Positions 1-4,736 of a stretch of 6,472 nucleotides of DNA are shown piece by piece. The stretch comes from Moraxellaceae bacterium (GTDB lineage: Bacteria > Pseudomonadota > Gammaproteobacteria > Pseudomonadales > Moraxellaceae). The stretch is taken from positions 1-6,472 of the forward strand of contig JACMMY010000207.1 in NCBI GenBank assembly GCA_014378805.1, written 5' to 3'. The notes beneath the pieces were generated by a model. It was not told the DNA's origin, searched no databases, and worked only from the letters and a program-made list of their open reading frames with translations. The position numbers and the translations under genes are program-made. How positions within the stretch are numbered: the stretch's first letter is position 1; every line of letters begins with the position of its first letter.

Positions 1-203
1 GGTATGCGCGCAACAGTAACCGCAGTTTAGTTGAGCTGCTCGCTGACGTGAATGTCACGCCCGATTTTATCGTTGCTGAGCTAGAACCAGCCCTGACTCT
101 CGCTTTGAAACATCTCACAGATAACGGCTATTTGCGCGGTCGCGTTGAGCCATTACTGCGTGAATTTTATGCGTCGAATGAGGCCACTGCGATTATTGAA
201 TAA
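1..203 (+). CDS. 3' end of an unrecognised gene (partial)
   Basis: An open frame enters from the left edge (first full codon at position 3) and ends at TAA 201-203, giving 66 C-terminal residues. The peptide starts YARNSNRSLVELL and ends NEATAIIE. It reads as real protein: mixed charged and hydrophobic residues with helical periodicity, ordinary codon use, and no cysteine or transmembrane stretch. I see no motif that places it in a family, so no function is given. The stop codon is the first three bases of a perfect inverted repeat (201-230), which fits a true gene end. The start, any catalytic part and the total length lie outside the window. Confidence 0.7.
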   Translation, partial: YARNSNRSLVELLADVNVTPDFIVAELEPALTLALKHLTDNGYLRGRVEPLLREFYASNEATAIIE

Positions 204-230
204 TCACCTTTAACCCATAAAAGGTGATTA
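201..230 (+). terminator. Perfect 11-bp hairpin at the stop codon of the first gene
   Basis: TAATCACCTTT (201-211) and AAAGGTGATTA (220-230) are exact reverse complements around an 8-base loop. The left arm includes the TAA stop codon. The position is right for a transcription terminator or an mRNA 3'-end stabiliser. No run of T follows (the next bases are AGAGCC), so it is not a canonical intrinsic terminator. It may work with the second hairpin just downstream. Confidence 0.5.
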
Positions 231-232
231 AG

Positions 233-299
233 AGCCTACTGAATCAACCCAAAGCGTTTGTGTGATTGCACAATAAATAAAGGGGTGTCTTAGTAGGCT
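233..299. repeat. Imperfect long hairpin, 67 bases
   Basis: AGCCTACT (233-240) pairs with AGTAGGCT (292-299). The pairing continues inward imperfectly, with ACCC (247-250) opposite GGGT (283-286). A separate inner hairpin, TTGTG (258-262) with CACAA (269-273), sits in the middle. Over the outer 18 positions I count 13 Watson-Crick matches plus one G-T. The element could be a structured RNA 3' end, a small non-autonomous element, or a bidirectional hairpin. TAAG occurs at both flanks (229-232 and 302-305), a weak hint of a target duplication. No transposase is nearby. Confidence 0.4.
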
Positions 300-397
300 T
301 CTAAGCATAGATTGATGTTGTGTAGACGCTTGGATTTTGCGAAGACTATATTTTATTGTTTATTACCCCTCAAAAAATTAAAATATCAAACATCGTT

Positions 398-458
398 TTT
401 CGAGTAGAATCGAAACGTGCGAAGCCAATGACATAGACGTCAATAAAGCTCAGTGAGC
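398..458. promoter_or_regulatory. Two small dyads upstream of the amidohydrolase
   Basis: TTTCGA (398-403) and TCGAAA (410-415) form a perfect 6-bp inverted repeat with a 6-base spacer. GCTCA (448-452) and TGAGC (454-458) form a second one around a single base. Both lie in the leader region of the gene that starts at 491, where a repressor or activator would bind. I could not identify a convincing -35/-10 pair here. TATATT at 347-352 is a possible -10 without a good -35. Both sites are short enough to be chance. Confidence 0.25.
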
Positions 459-490
459 ATCGCTTATTTTTAGATTATGGATGATTAAAA

Positions 491-1594
491 TTGAAAACAT
501 TATTACCATTCTCCATCATTGATCCGCATATTCATCAATGGGATCCATACCATACACCGCATCAAGCGGCTTTAGCAGTTAAGCTATTTGGACGTTTTCC
601 AAAGGTTTTGGATCGAGTTGCACGGTTTGCCACACCACAAGCAACATTGGATAGTCTTGGACTGACTAATTATGCGTTAGCCCCTTATCTCCCACAAGAT
701 TACGCAAAAGATTGTGCGCCTTTTGATGTTGAAGCAGTCGTTCATGTCGAAGCAGATTGGCATCACCAAAGAGGTCTAGGTACAGTCGAAGAAACACGTT
801 GGGTTGCACAATTACCATTTGGGAAAGATCGCTCAATTCAAAACACAAATTGCATTCCAAGCCTCGGCGCTATTGTTGGAAAATCCAATCCGCTTGATCC
901 TTCATTTGAAAATATATTGCATGCACATATCGCTGCTTCACCTTTATTTCGAGGCATACGCTGTATGGCGGCTCATCATTCTGATTTAGGCGTACATGCT
1001 TGGAATCCTGATGCCAATGTTTATGCTAATCCTATATTTTTAAAGCGCTTTGAGCTCGTTGCAAAATATAATCTCAGTTTTGATGCTTGGGCATATTCCA
1101 CGCAACTTGCCGATGTGACTTTTTTGGCGAAACAATTTCCTGAAACAGCCATCGTTATTGATCACTTGGCAACACCTGTCGGTGTCTTTGGTCCAGTCGG
1201 TCGCGATACCGGAAAAACGTCAGAGCAGCGCGCTGGAATTTTTTCCCAATGGAAAGATGACATTGCCGAACTTTCCGAACAAAAACATGTTCAGGCCAAA
1301 CTCTCTGGTTTACTCATGCCTGTCCTTGGACATTCGTTCCACAAACGACGAGAGCTTGCGAATGTAGAAACCATTATTGATCTGCTTTCTCCATTTGTTG
1401 AACATGCTGTCGATGTCTTTGGTCATGAGAGATTAATGTTTGCGTCTAACTTTCCGATGGATAAAGTCACGGCAACGCTGCCTGACATTATCGAAGCAAA
1501 GATTCAAATGATCTCGCCTTATGGAGATGTAGCACTCAAAGCCATATTTAGAGATAATGCATTGAATTTTTACAACATAAAAAGTAACATGTAA
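491..1594 (+). CDS. Amidohydrolase family (Amidohydro_2 / COG3618) metal-dependent hydrolase
   Basis: This 367-residue protein has the form of a cytoplasmic TIM-barrel hydrolase of the Amidohydro_2 group, which includes lactonases and decarboxylases. Visible marks, in order, are the N-terminal metal motif IDPHIHQWDP (His13, His15), VVHVEADW (83-90), FRGIR (153-157), IVIDHLATP (221-229), AKLSGL (269-274), MFASNFPMDK (316-325) and the closing FRDNALNFY (353-361). Length and motif order suit a complete protein. The start is TTG at 491: an in-frame TGA at 482-484 excludes anything further upstream, GGATGA at 479-484 is a fair ribosome site, and the HxH motif falls close to the N-terminus as usual. 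Asn320 stands where the superfamily normally has its last metal-binding Asp; a SNFP form is, as far as I recall, found in part of this family. The substrate cannot be told from sequence, and neighbours do not help. Confidence 0.85.
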   Translation: MKTLLPFSIIDPHIHQWDPYHTPHQAALAVKLFGRFPKVLDRVARFATPQATLDSLGLTNYALAPYLPQDYAKDCAPFDVEAVVHVEADWHHQRGLGTVEETRWVAQLPFGKDRSIQNTNCIPSLGAIVGKSNPLDPSFENILHAHIAASPLFRGIRCMAAHHSDLGVHAWNPDANVYANPIFLKRFELVAKYNLSFDAWAYSTQLADVTFLAKQFPETAIVIDHLATPVGVFGPVGRDTGKTSEQRAGIFSQWKDDIAELSEQKHVQAKLSGLLMPVLGHSFHKRRELANVETIIDLLSPFVEHAVDVFGHERLMFASNFPMDKVTATLPDIIEAKIQMISPYGDVALKAIFRDNALNFYNIKSNM

Positions 1595-1750
1595 CAACCA
1601 CATCTAGATATTACTTAAATTTAATCCCTTTACGCTATCGAGATGTAGGATAGAGCACCACAAAGCCAGCCACATACAAAGTAGAACAAGTCAATTTGGA
1701 TATTTCACTTTATACTATTCAACTTTCACCTATACGCTGGAACAGTTTTG
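1595..1750 (+). promoter_or_regulatory. Spacer before ybjN with possible promoter
   Basis: The 156-base gap between the amidohydrolase stop and the YbjN start is probably where ybjN transcription begins. TATACT at 1711-1716 is a good -10 hexamer, but no convincing -35 lies 16-18 bases upstream, so the promoter is tentative. A weak hairpin (CTATC 1635-1639 with GATAG 1649-1653) is the only terminator-like structure. GGA at 1739-1741 is the likely ribosome site. Confidence 0.3.
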
Positions 1751-2284
1751 ATGCCTACATTGATTGATCAAGTCCGCGAATTACTCGCCGTTGAAAAACT
1801 CAAGTTTGACGAACCAAATCTCACCACACACCCAGACAGTGAAAGCGTTGCAACCTTTCGTATGCCTGTCCGTGGCATACGCGGTGAATGGATTTGCATC
1901 GTTCGCGTATTTCCTGAAAGTCAGCGCTTACTCGTCTACAGCATCCTGCCTGAAAATGTTCCCGAAGAGCGTCGTCCGCGGATAGCCGAACTTTTTGTCC
2001 GCATCAACTATGGCTTGGTACTCGGTAACTTTGAAATGGATTGGGCTGATGGAGAGGTTCGTTATAAAACAAGTATGGATGTCGAAGACATCACACCGAC
2101 AGCGACCGTTTTGCGAAATTTAATTTTTAGTAATTTCTTTAGCACTGATCGTTATTTTGAAGTCATCGAAGAAGCCACTCATACCGAACAGGCATTAGTC
2201 GACTTACTTGCCGTGGCAGAAGAATCTGATGGACTCGAAGATATTCGCCGAGGATTTGATCTCGTGGATGATGCTGTTCACTAA
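1751..2284 (+). CDS. YbjN domain-containing protein
   Basis: This soluble protein of 177 residues has the hallmarks of the YbjN family, a fold resembling type III secretion chaperones. The central stretch LFVRINYGLVLGNFEMDW (81-98) followed by DGEVRYKTSMDVED (100-113) is the family signature. After that come a helical segment (114-130), a Tyr-containing DRYFEVIEEA part and an acidic tail. It has no signal peptide, membrane segment or catalytic motif. In E. coli, YbjN has been linked to motility and stress responses, but its molecular role is unsettled and need not carry over. I chose ATG 1751 over the in-frame TTG just before it (1748), because the GGA at 1739-1741 gives better spacing. It is probably transcribed alone. 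The family call is firm; the function is unknown. Confidence 0.85.
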   Translation: MPTLIDQVRELLAVEKLKFDEPNLTTHPDSESVATFRMPVRGIRGEWICIVRVFPESQRLLVYSILPENVPEERRPRIAELFVRINYGLVLGNFEMDWADGEVRYKTSMDVEDITPTATVLRNLIFSNFFSTDRYFEVIEEATHTEQALVDLLAVAEESDGLEDIRRGFDLVDDAVH

Positions 2285-2302
2285 ATTTATTTTTTTTAAA
2301 TG

Positions 2303-2340
2303 AAGTGTCATTGCTGATTTTTTAAACGACAATGACATTT
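2303..2340 (+). terminator. Hairpin after ybjN
   Basis: AAGTGTCATTG (2303-2313) pairs with CAATGACATTT (2330-2340): 10 Watson-Crick pairs plus one G-T, with a 16-base T-rich loop. It lies 19 bases past the ybjN stop and may end its transcript. The T-run lies before the stem (2290-2297), not after it, so it is not a textbook intrinsic terminator in either direction. The TGTCAT core recurs in the dyad at 2668-2684. Confidence 0.4.
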
Positions 2341-2460
2341 GTGGACTGCATCACACTTTTTACTGCTTTAAAAACGCCCTCTTTTAGCTCAAAAATTGCT
2401 TTACTTATGCACAGAAACCGCCCACAGATTATCCACTTGTCACTTTTTAGCAATGTACAA

Positions 2461-2580
2461 TTTATTTTGCTATTTTTTATTTAAAAGTATCTCTTGCTTT
2501 ATCTAAGTCACTATAAATAATACATTTTCTAATTGATCAAAAAACAACCAATTTGAAGTCAACCCTTATAAAACACTACT
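2461..2580. other. AT-rich tract between DnaA-box groups
   Basis: By hand count 27 of 120 bases are G or C (about 22 percent), and only 11 of 60 in 2461-2520. The tract sits between the DnaA-like boxes at 2405-2437 and those at 2601-2635. This is the arrangement expected of a DNA unwinding element, although AT-rich intergenic DNA is common in such genomes. A single GATC (2535-2538) is present, so there is no Dam-site cluster of the E. coli oriC type. Confidence 0.4.
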
Positions 2581-2667
2581 TAAACTTGTCAATACCCGAG
2601 TTTCCCACAACGTTATCCACAGGTTTTGTGGACAAGTAGCTAAACCCTTGCTACGACTAGTAGATGT

Positions 2668-2684
2668 TCATGACAATGTCATGA
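2668..2684. promoter_or_regulatory. Perfect 17-base dyad, possible protein-binding site
   Basis: TCATGACAATGTCATGA is a perfect inverted repeat of 8 bases around a central A. The half-site TCATGACA also occurs as an overlapping direct repeat (2668-2675 and 2679-2686). The symmetry suits a dimeric DNA-binding protein. Both flanking genes end toward this gap, so it is not an ordinary promoter operator. It could serve a non-coding RNA or a nucleoprotein complex with the nearby DnaA-like boxes. Confidence 0.35.
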
Positions 2685-2820
2685 CAGACACGGTAAAGCT
2701 CAAAAAACAGTTAACGCTAAAAATTACATGAAACGAGCATGAGCGGATTTGTGTGTAAGCAATTTCTGACACGAGAAATTTGAGCTAAAGATTTGGACTA
2801 TTAATGGTTAAGACATGCAC

Positions 2821-2846
2821 AAAAAAGAGGGCTTATTTGCCCTCTT
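2821..2846 (-). terminator. Intrinsic terminator of the oxidoreductase gene
   Basis: Read on the minus strand, AAGAGGGC, a 6-base loop and GCCCTCTT form a perfect 8-bp GC-rich stem (plus 2825-2832 and 2839-2846) followed directly by six T. It lies 36 bases beyond the TAA of the minus-strand oxidoreductase and is a textbook Rho-independent terminator. No T-run follows on the plus strand, so it acts in one direction. Confidence 0.9.
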
Positions 2847-2882
2847 CTCCGATTCATTCATAGAGTAGATTTCAGAAAAATT

Positions 2883-4166
2883 TTACTTTGCGCGTAGCCG
2901 AGTGCTGTTCGGTTTTTTGCCAAACAGCATGGCCTGAATACTGCCTTTGATGTAATGCATAAAGACAATCAGCGGTGACAATTTAGGATTCGGTGCTTTG
3001 CCCTGACCGATCGCTCTGAACTGGGCGGCATACCAAATCACCTCCATCAGCGCCATTTTATCAATTGGACCAATACCCGTTTTAATAGGTTGCACCGCAT
3101 ATTTTACATTTGCGCCCGCAATCAGGCTATCAGCAACATCAGTTTCCACGGCCAAAGGACGTGCAATCCCGATCAAGTCACAGGCACCACTTTGCAGTGC
3201 CGCATCCATCCCTGCGCGCGTACGAAAGCCACCCGTAACCATAAGTACTGTTTTCACTTCTTGACGAACTTTTTCCGCGAACTCCAAAAAGTAAGCTTCG
3301 CGCTGCAAGGTGCTTTCTTTTTTAATGGGTTGAACTTTTTGTTTAGCACCCGCCATTGCTGGCGCTTCATAAGTCCCGCCTGAAATTTCGATGAAATCGA
3401 CACCTAGCGCATCGAGTGCTTTAAATACAGCGACTGAATCCTCTTCGCTAAAACCACCTTTTTGAAAGTCAGCCGAATTGAGTTTTACGCCAACAATAAA
3501 ATTTGAGCTGGTTTGTTTACGGATTTCTGTAAAGCTTTCTAATAAGAAACGCATACGGTTTTCTAAACTACCGCCCCATTGATCGGTACGATGATTATGC
3601 TTCGGAGACAAGAACTGACTGACCAAATAACCATGCGCACCATGAATTTGTACACCCTCAAATCCTGCTTTTTCACAAATGCGCGCAGACTCACCGAAAC
3701 GCTGAATAATATCTAAAATCTCTACTTCTTCTAATGCGCGTGGCACGCCAAAGAAAGAAGACATCGCAGGGCCAAATCCAATGGCAGAAGGCGAAACCGT
3801 TTCACGATTTAAACCTTTAGGACATTGTTTGCCGGGATGGGACAACTGAACGATTTGCGGCATATTGTATTTTTGACCGATGCCCGCCCACTCTTTTAAA
3901 CGCGGTAAATCAGTTTCATCTTCAATGACCACCACACCTGGCTCATTTTTAGCGCAAGCATCAATCATCACATTACCAGTAATGACTGAACCAAGCCCGC
4001 CCTTGCCCCACGTATCGTAAAGTTTAATAAGGGTATCGGTTACTTTACCTGCTGGCGTTGCCAGTGCTTCACTCATCGCACCTTTGATGATACGATTTTT
4101 AAATTGGGTTTGATTGACTTGAACAGGCTGACCGACTGTTAAGTCTTTTAATGATTGCGACGACAT
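2883..4166 (-). CDS. NADH:flavin oxidoreductase, Old Yellow Enzyme family
   Basis: This 427-residue FMN-dependent TIM-barrel enzyme would reduce activated C=C bonds of enones or enoyl compounds with NAD(P)H in the cytoplasm. Visible marks are NRIIKGAMSE (24-33), QLSHPG (107-112, FMN contact), IHGAHGYLVSQFLSP (174-188) with the substrate-binding His175 and His178 and proton-donor Tyr180, NHRTDQWGGSLENRMRF (191-207), TGGFR (311-315) and GIARP (333-337) for the FMN phosphate. It lacks the Fe-S and FAD/NAD domains of 2,4-dienoyl-CoA reductase. About 55 residues beyond the barrel form a basic, helix-like tail. Lys229 stands where OYE and YqjM have Arg. ATG 4164-4166 is preceded by GGAG at good spacing. 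A terminator follows, and tusA lies upstream on the same strand. The true substrate is unknown. Confidence 0.9.
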   Translation of the reverse strand: MSSQSLKDLTVGQPVQVNQTQFKNRIIKGAMSEALATPAGKVTDTLIKLYDTWGKGGLGSVITGNVMIDACAKNEPGVVVIEDETDLPRLKEWAGIGQKYNMPQIVQLSHPGKQCPKGLNRETVSPSAIGFGPAMSSFFGVPRALEEVEILDIIQRFGESARICEKAGFEGVQIHGAHGYLVSQFLSPKHNHRTDQWGGSLENRMRFLLESFTEIRKQTSSNFIVGVKLNSADFQKGGFSEEDSVAVFKALDALGVDFIEISGGTYEAPAMAGAKQKVQPIKKESTLQREAYFLEFAEKVRQEVKTVLMVTGGFRTRAGMDAALQSGACDLIGIARPLAVETDVADSLIAGANVKYAVQPIKTGIGPIDKMALMEVIWYAAQFRAIGQGKAPNPKLSPLIVFMHYIKGSIQAMLFGKKPNSTRLRAK

Positions 4167-4246
4167 GATGACTCCATCTACAGCGTGGGAGAAAATTGGA
4201 AAAATAAAAAAACTGGACTCGTTATGACGACTGATTCTAACTTAAA

Positions 4247-4283
4247 AATAAACTTTGACAACAATCAATGTCAAAATAATAAT
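4247..4283. promoter_or_regulatory. Overlapping divergent promoters in a 22-base dyad
   Basis: TTTGACA (4254-4260) and TGTCAAA (4269-4275) are a perfect 7-bp inverted repeat with an 8-base spacer, so each strand carries TTGACA. On the minus strand TTGACA, 16 bases, then TTTATT (plus 4247-4252) makes a promoter for the oxidoreductase with a leader of roughly 75 bases. On the plus strand TTGACA (4255-4260), 17 bases, then AATAAT (4278-4283, five of six) makes a better match, pointing antisense into tusA. A dimeric regulator bound to the dyad would cover both. Confidence 0.5.
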
Positions 4284-4333
4284 GTACGCTTGAGTTTACT
4301 ATCTACGATAACTGATTCGAACCCCTTACCAAC

Positions 4334-4582
4334 CTAGCCTTTAATAATTTCAAAACGATAAATCGTTTTTTGATTTCCATCTGAACAAGGTAAAGTTTGC
4401 TGATTTTGTAGTAGATGACCAAGATGAATACAAAATTTAGGAATATCACGCAGACTTGATGGATCAGTAGACTCAACAACCAGCAACTCACCTGACGTAA
4501 TTTTACGAACGGCGCGGTGCAACAGCATGACCGGCTCAGGGCAAATTAAGCCTTTGGTATCTAAAAAATGCGGTTCGGACAC
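4334..4582 (-). CDS. tusA: TusA/SirA-family sulfur carrier protein
   Basis: This small protein (82 residues from the start chosen here) belongs to the TusA family, whose members pass persulfide sulfur from a cysteine desulfurase to acceptors such as the TusBCD-MnmA tRNA 2-thiolation route. The family motif FLDTKGLICPEPVM lies at residues 6-19 with the persulfide-carrying Cys at 14, followed by STDPSSLRDIPKFC (38-51), also characteristic. Length is normal for the family. The frame runs back to TTG 4586-4588, but AGGTGA then touches that codon. GTG at 4580-4582 has the same ribosome site six bases away, so GTG is preferred. No terminator separates it from the downstream oxidoreductase 167 bases away, so read-through is likely. 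Whether it serves tRNA thiolation or another sulfur acceptor is not shown; tusBCD are not in the window. Confidence 0.88.
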   Translation of the reverse strand: MSEPHFLDTKGLICPEPVMLLHRAVRKITSGELLVVESTDPSSLRDIPKFCIHLGHLLQNQQTLPCSDGNQKTIYRFEIIKG

Positions 4583-4736
4583 GACCAATCACCTCGACTA
4601 TGAACAGTTTTAATAAGGTTAGCAGATTTATTTTGCATGATTAAAAACAAACTCAATCAAAATTAATAAGGATTCATGTATCTGTAGCCAAGCATAGGCT
4701 ATCATGGTGGCTAATTTCTAATTTTAAAGGCAGTAT
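4583..4736. promoter_or_regulatory. Divergent control region of tusA and corC
   Basis: These 154 bases separate the tusA start (minus) from the corC start (plus) and must hold both promoters. On the plus side TATCAT (4700-4705) is a possible -10, without a clear -35. AAAGG at 4726-4730 is the corC ribosome site, six bases from its ATG. TAGCC (4685-4689) and GGCTA (4697-4701) form a short inverted repeat overlapping that -10, and GGCTA recurs at 4709-4713. On the minus side I see no clear promoter, but GAGGTGA is the tusA ribosome site. Confidence 0.35.

Larger units (their letters stand above)
2405..2758. promoter_or_regulatory. Cluster of DnaA-box-like 9-mers
   Basis: Compared with the DnaA-box consensus TTATNCACA, the plus strand carries TTATGCACA at 2405-2413 (exact), TTATCCACT at 2429-2437 (one mismatch), TTTCCCACA at 2601-2609 (two mismatches) and TTATCCACA at 2613-2621 (exact). 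The minus strand carries TTGTCCACA (plus 2627-2635, one mismatch) and TTACACACA (plus 2750-2758, one mismatch). TTTGTGGAC occurs twice (2338-2346 and 2625-2633). I noticed no comparable match elsewhere in the window. Clusters like this bind the initiator DnaA at oriC and at loci such as datA or DARS. Which of these applies here is not shown. Confidence 0.5.
2285..2882. other. 598-base gap between convergent genes, origin-like
   Basis: No credible gene lies here: the ATG frames are at most about 25 codons and lack ribosome sites. The gap holds a hairpin near ybjN (2303-2340), several DnaA-box-like 9-mers (2340-2758), a very AT-rich core (2461-2580), a 17-base dyad (2668-2684), small hairpins at 2636-2654 (GTAGC/GCTAC) and 2761-2780 (AATTTCT/AGAAATT), and the terminator of the oxidoreductase (2821-2846). 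Because both flanking genes point into the gap, no gene promoter is expected. The length and content therefore suggest another role, such as replication control or a non-coding RNA. Confidence 0.55.

Noticed and set aside
666..860. Minus-strand 64-codon frame inside the amidohydrolase
   Set aside because: Lies wholly within a well-supported gene on the other strand and has no start signal.
2407..2484. Small frame of 25 codons starting ATG inside the convergent gap
   Set aside because: No ribosome site, a low-complexity hydrophobic end caused by the AT-rich tract, and overlap with the DnaA-like boxes.
2461..2600. dif (XerCD) recombination site
   Set aside because: No match to the two 11-base arms with a 6-base centre typical of dif anywhere in the AT-rich tract.
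2664..2732. Short ATG frames around the 17-base dyad
   Set aside because: Sixteen codons or fewer with no ribosome site. The ATGs come from the repeated CATGACA motif.
2285..2882. RNase P RNA, tmRNA or 6S RNA in the gap
   Set aside because: None of the conserved core segments of these RNAs that I know are present, and the gap is too AT-rich.
4300..4333. tRNA-like T-arm text (GGGGTTCGAATC on the minus strand) just after tusA
   Set aside because: Only the loop and one side resemble a T-arm. The stem does not pair (AGGGG against CAGTT), and no acceptor, D-arm or anticodon arm can be found. Chance or a very decayed fragment.
4155..4337. Plus-strand 60-codon frame across the oxidoreductase start and its promoter
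   Set aside because: It overlaps the start of a clear gene and its promoter, has no ribosome site, and the peptide has no protein-like pattern.
4303..4491. Minus-strand 62-codon frame inside tusA
   Set aside because: Shadow of the TusA frame, which carries all family motifs.
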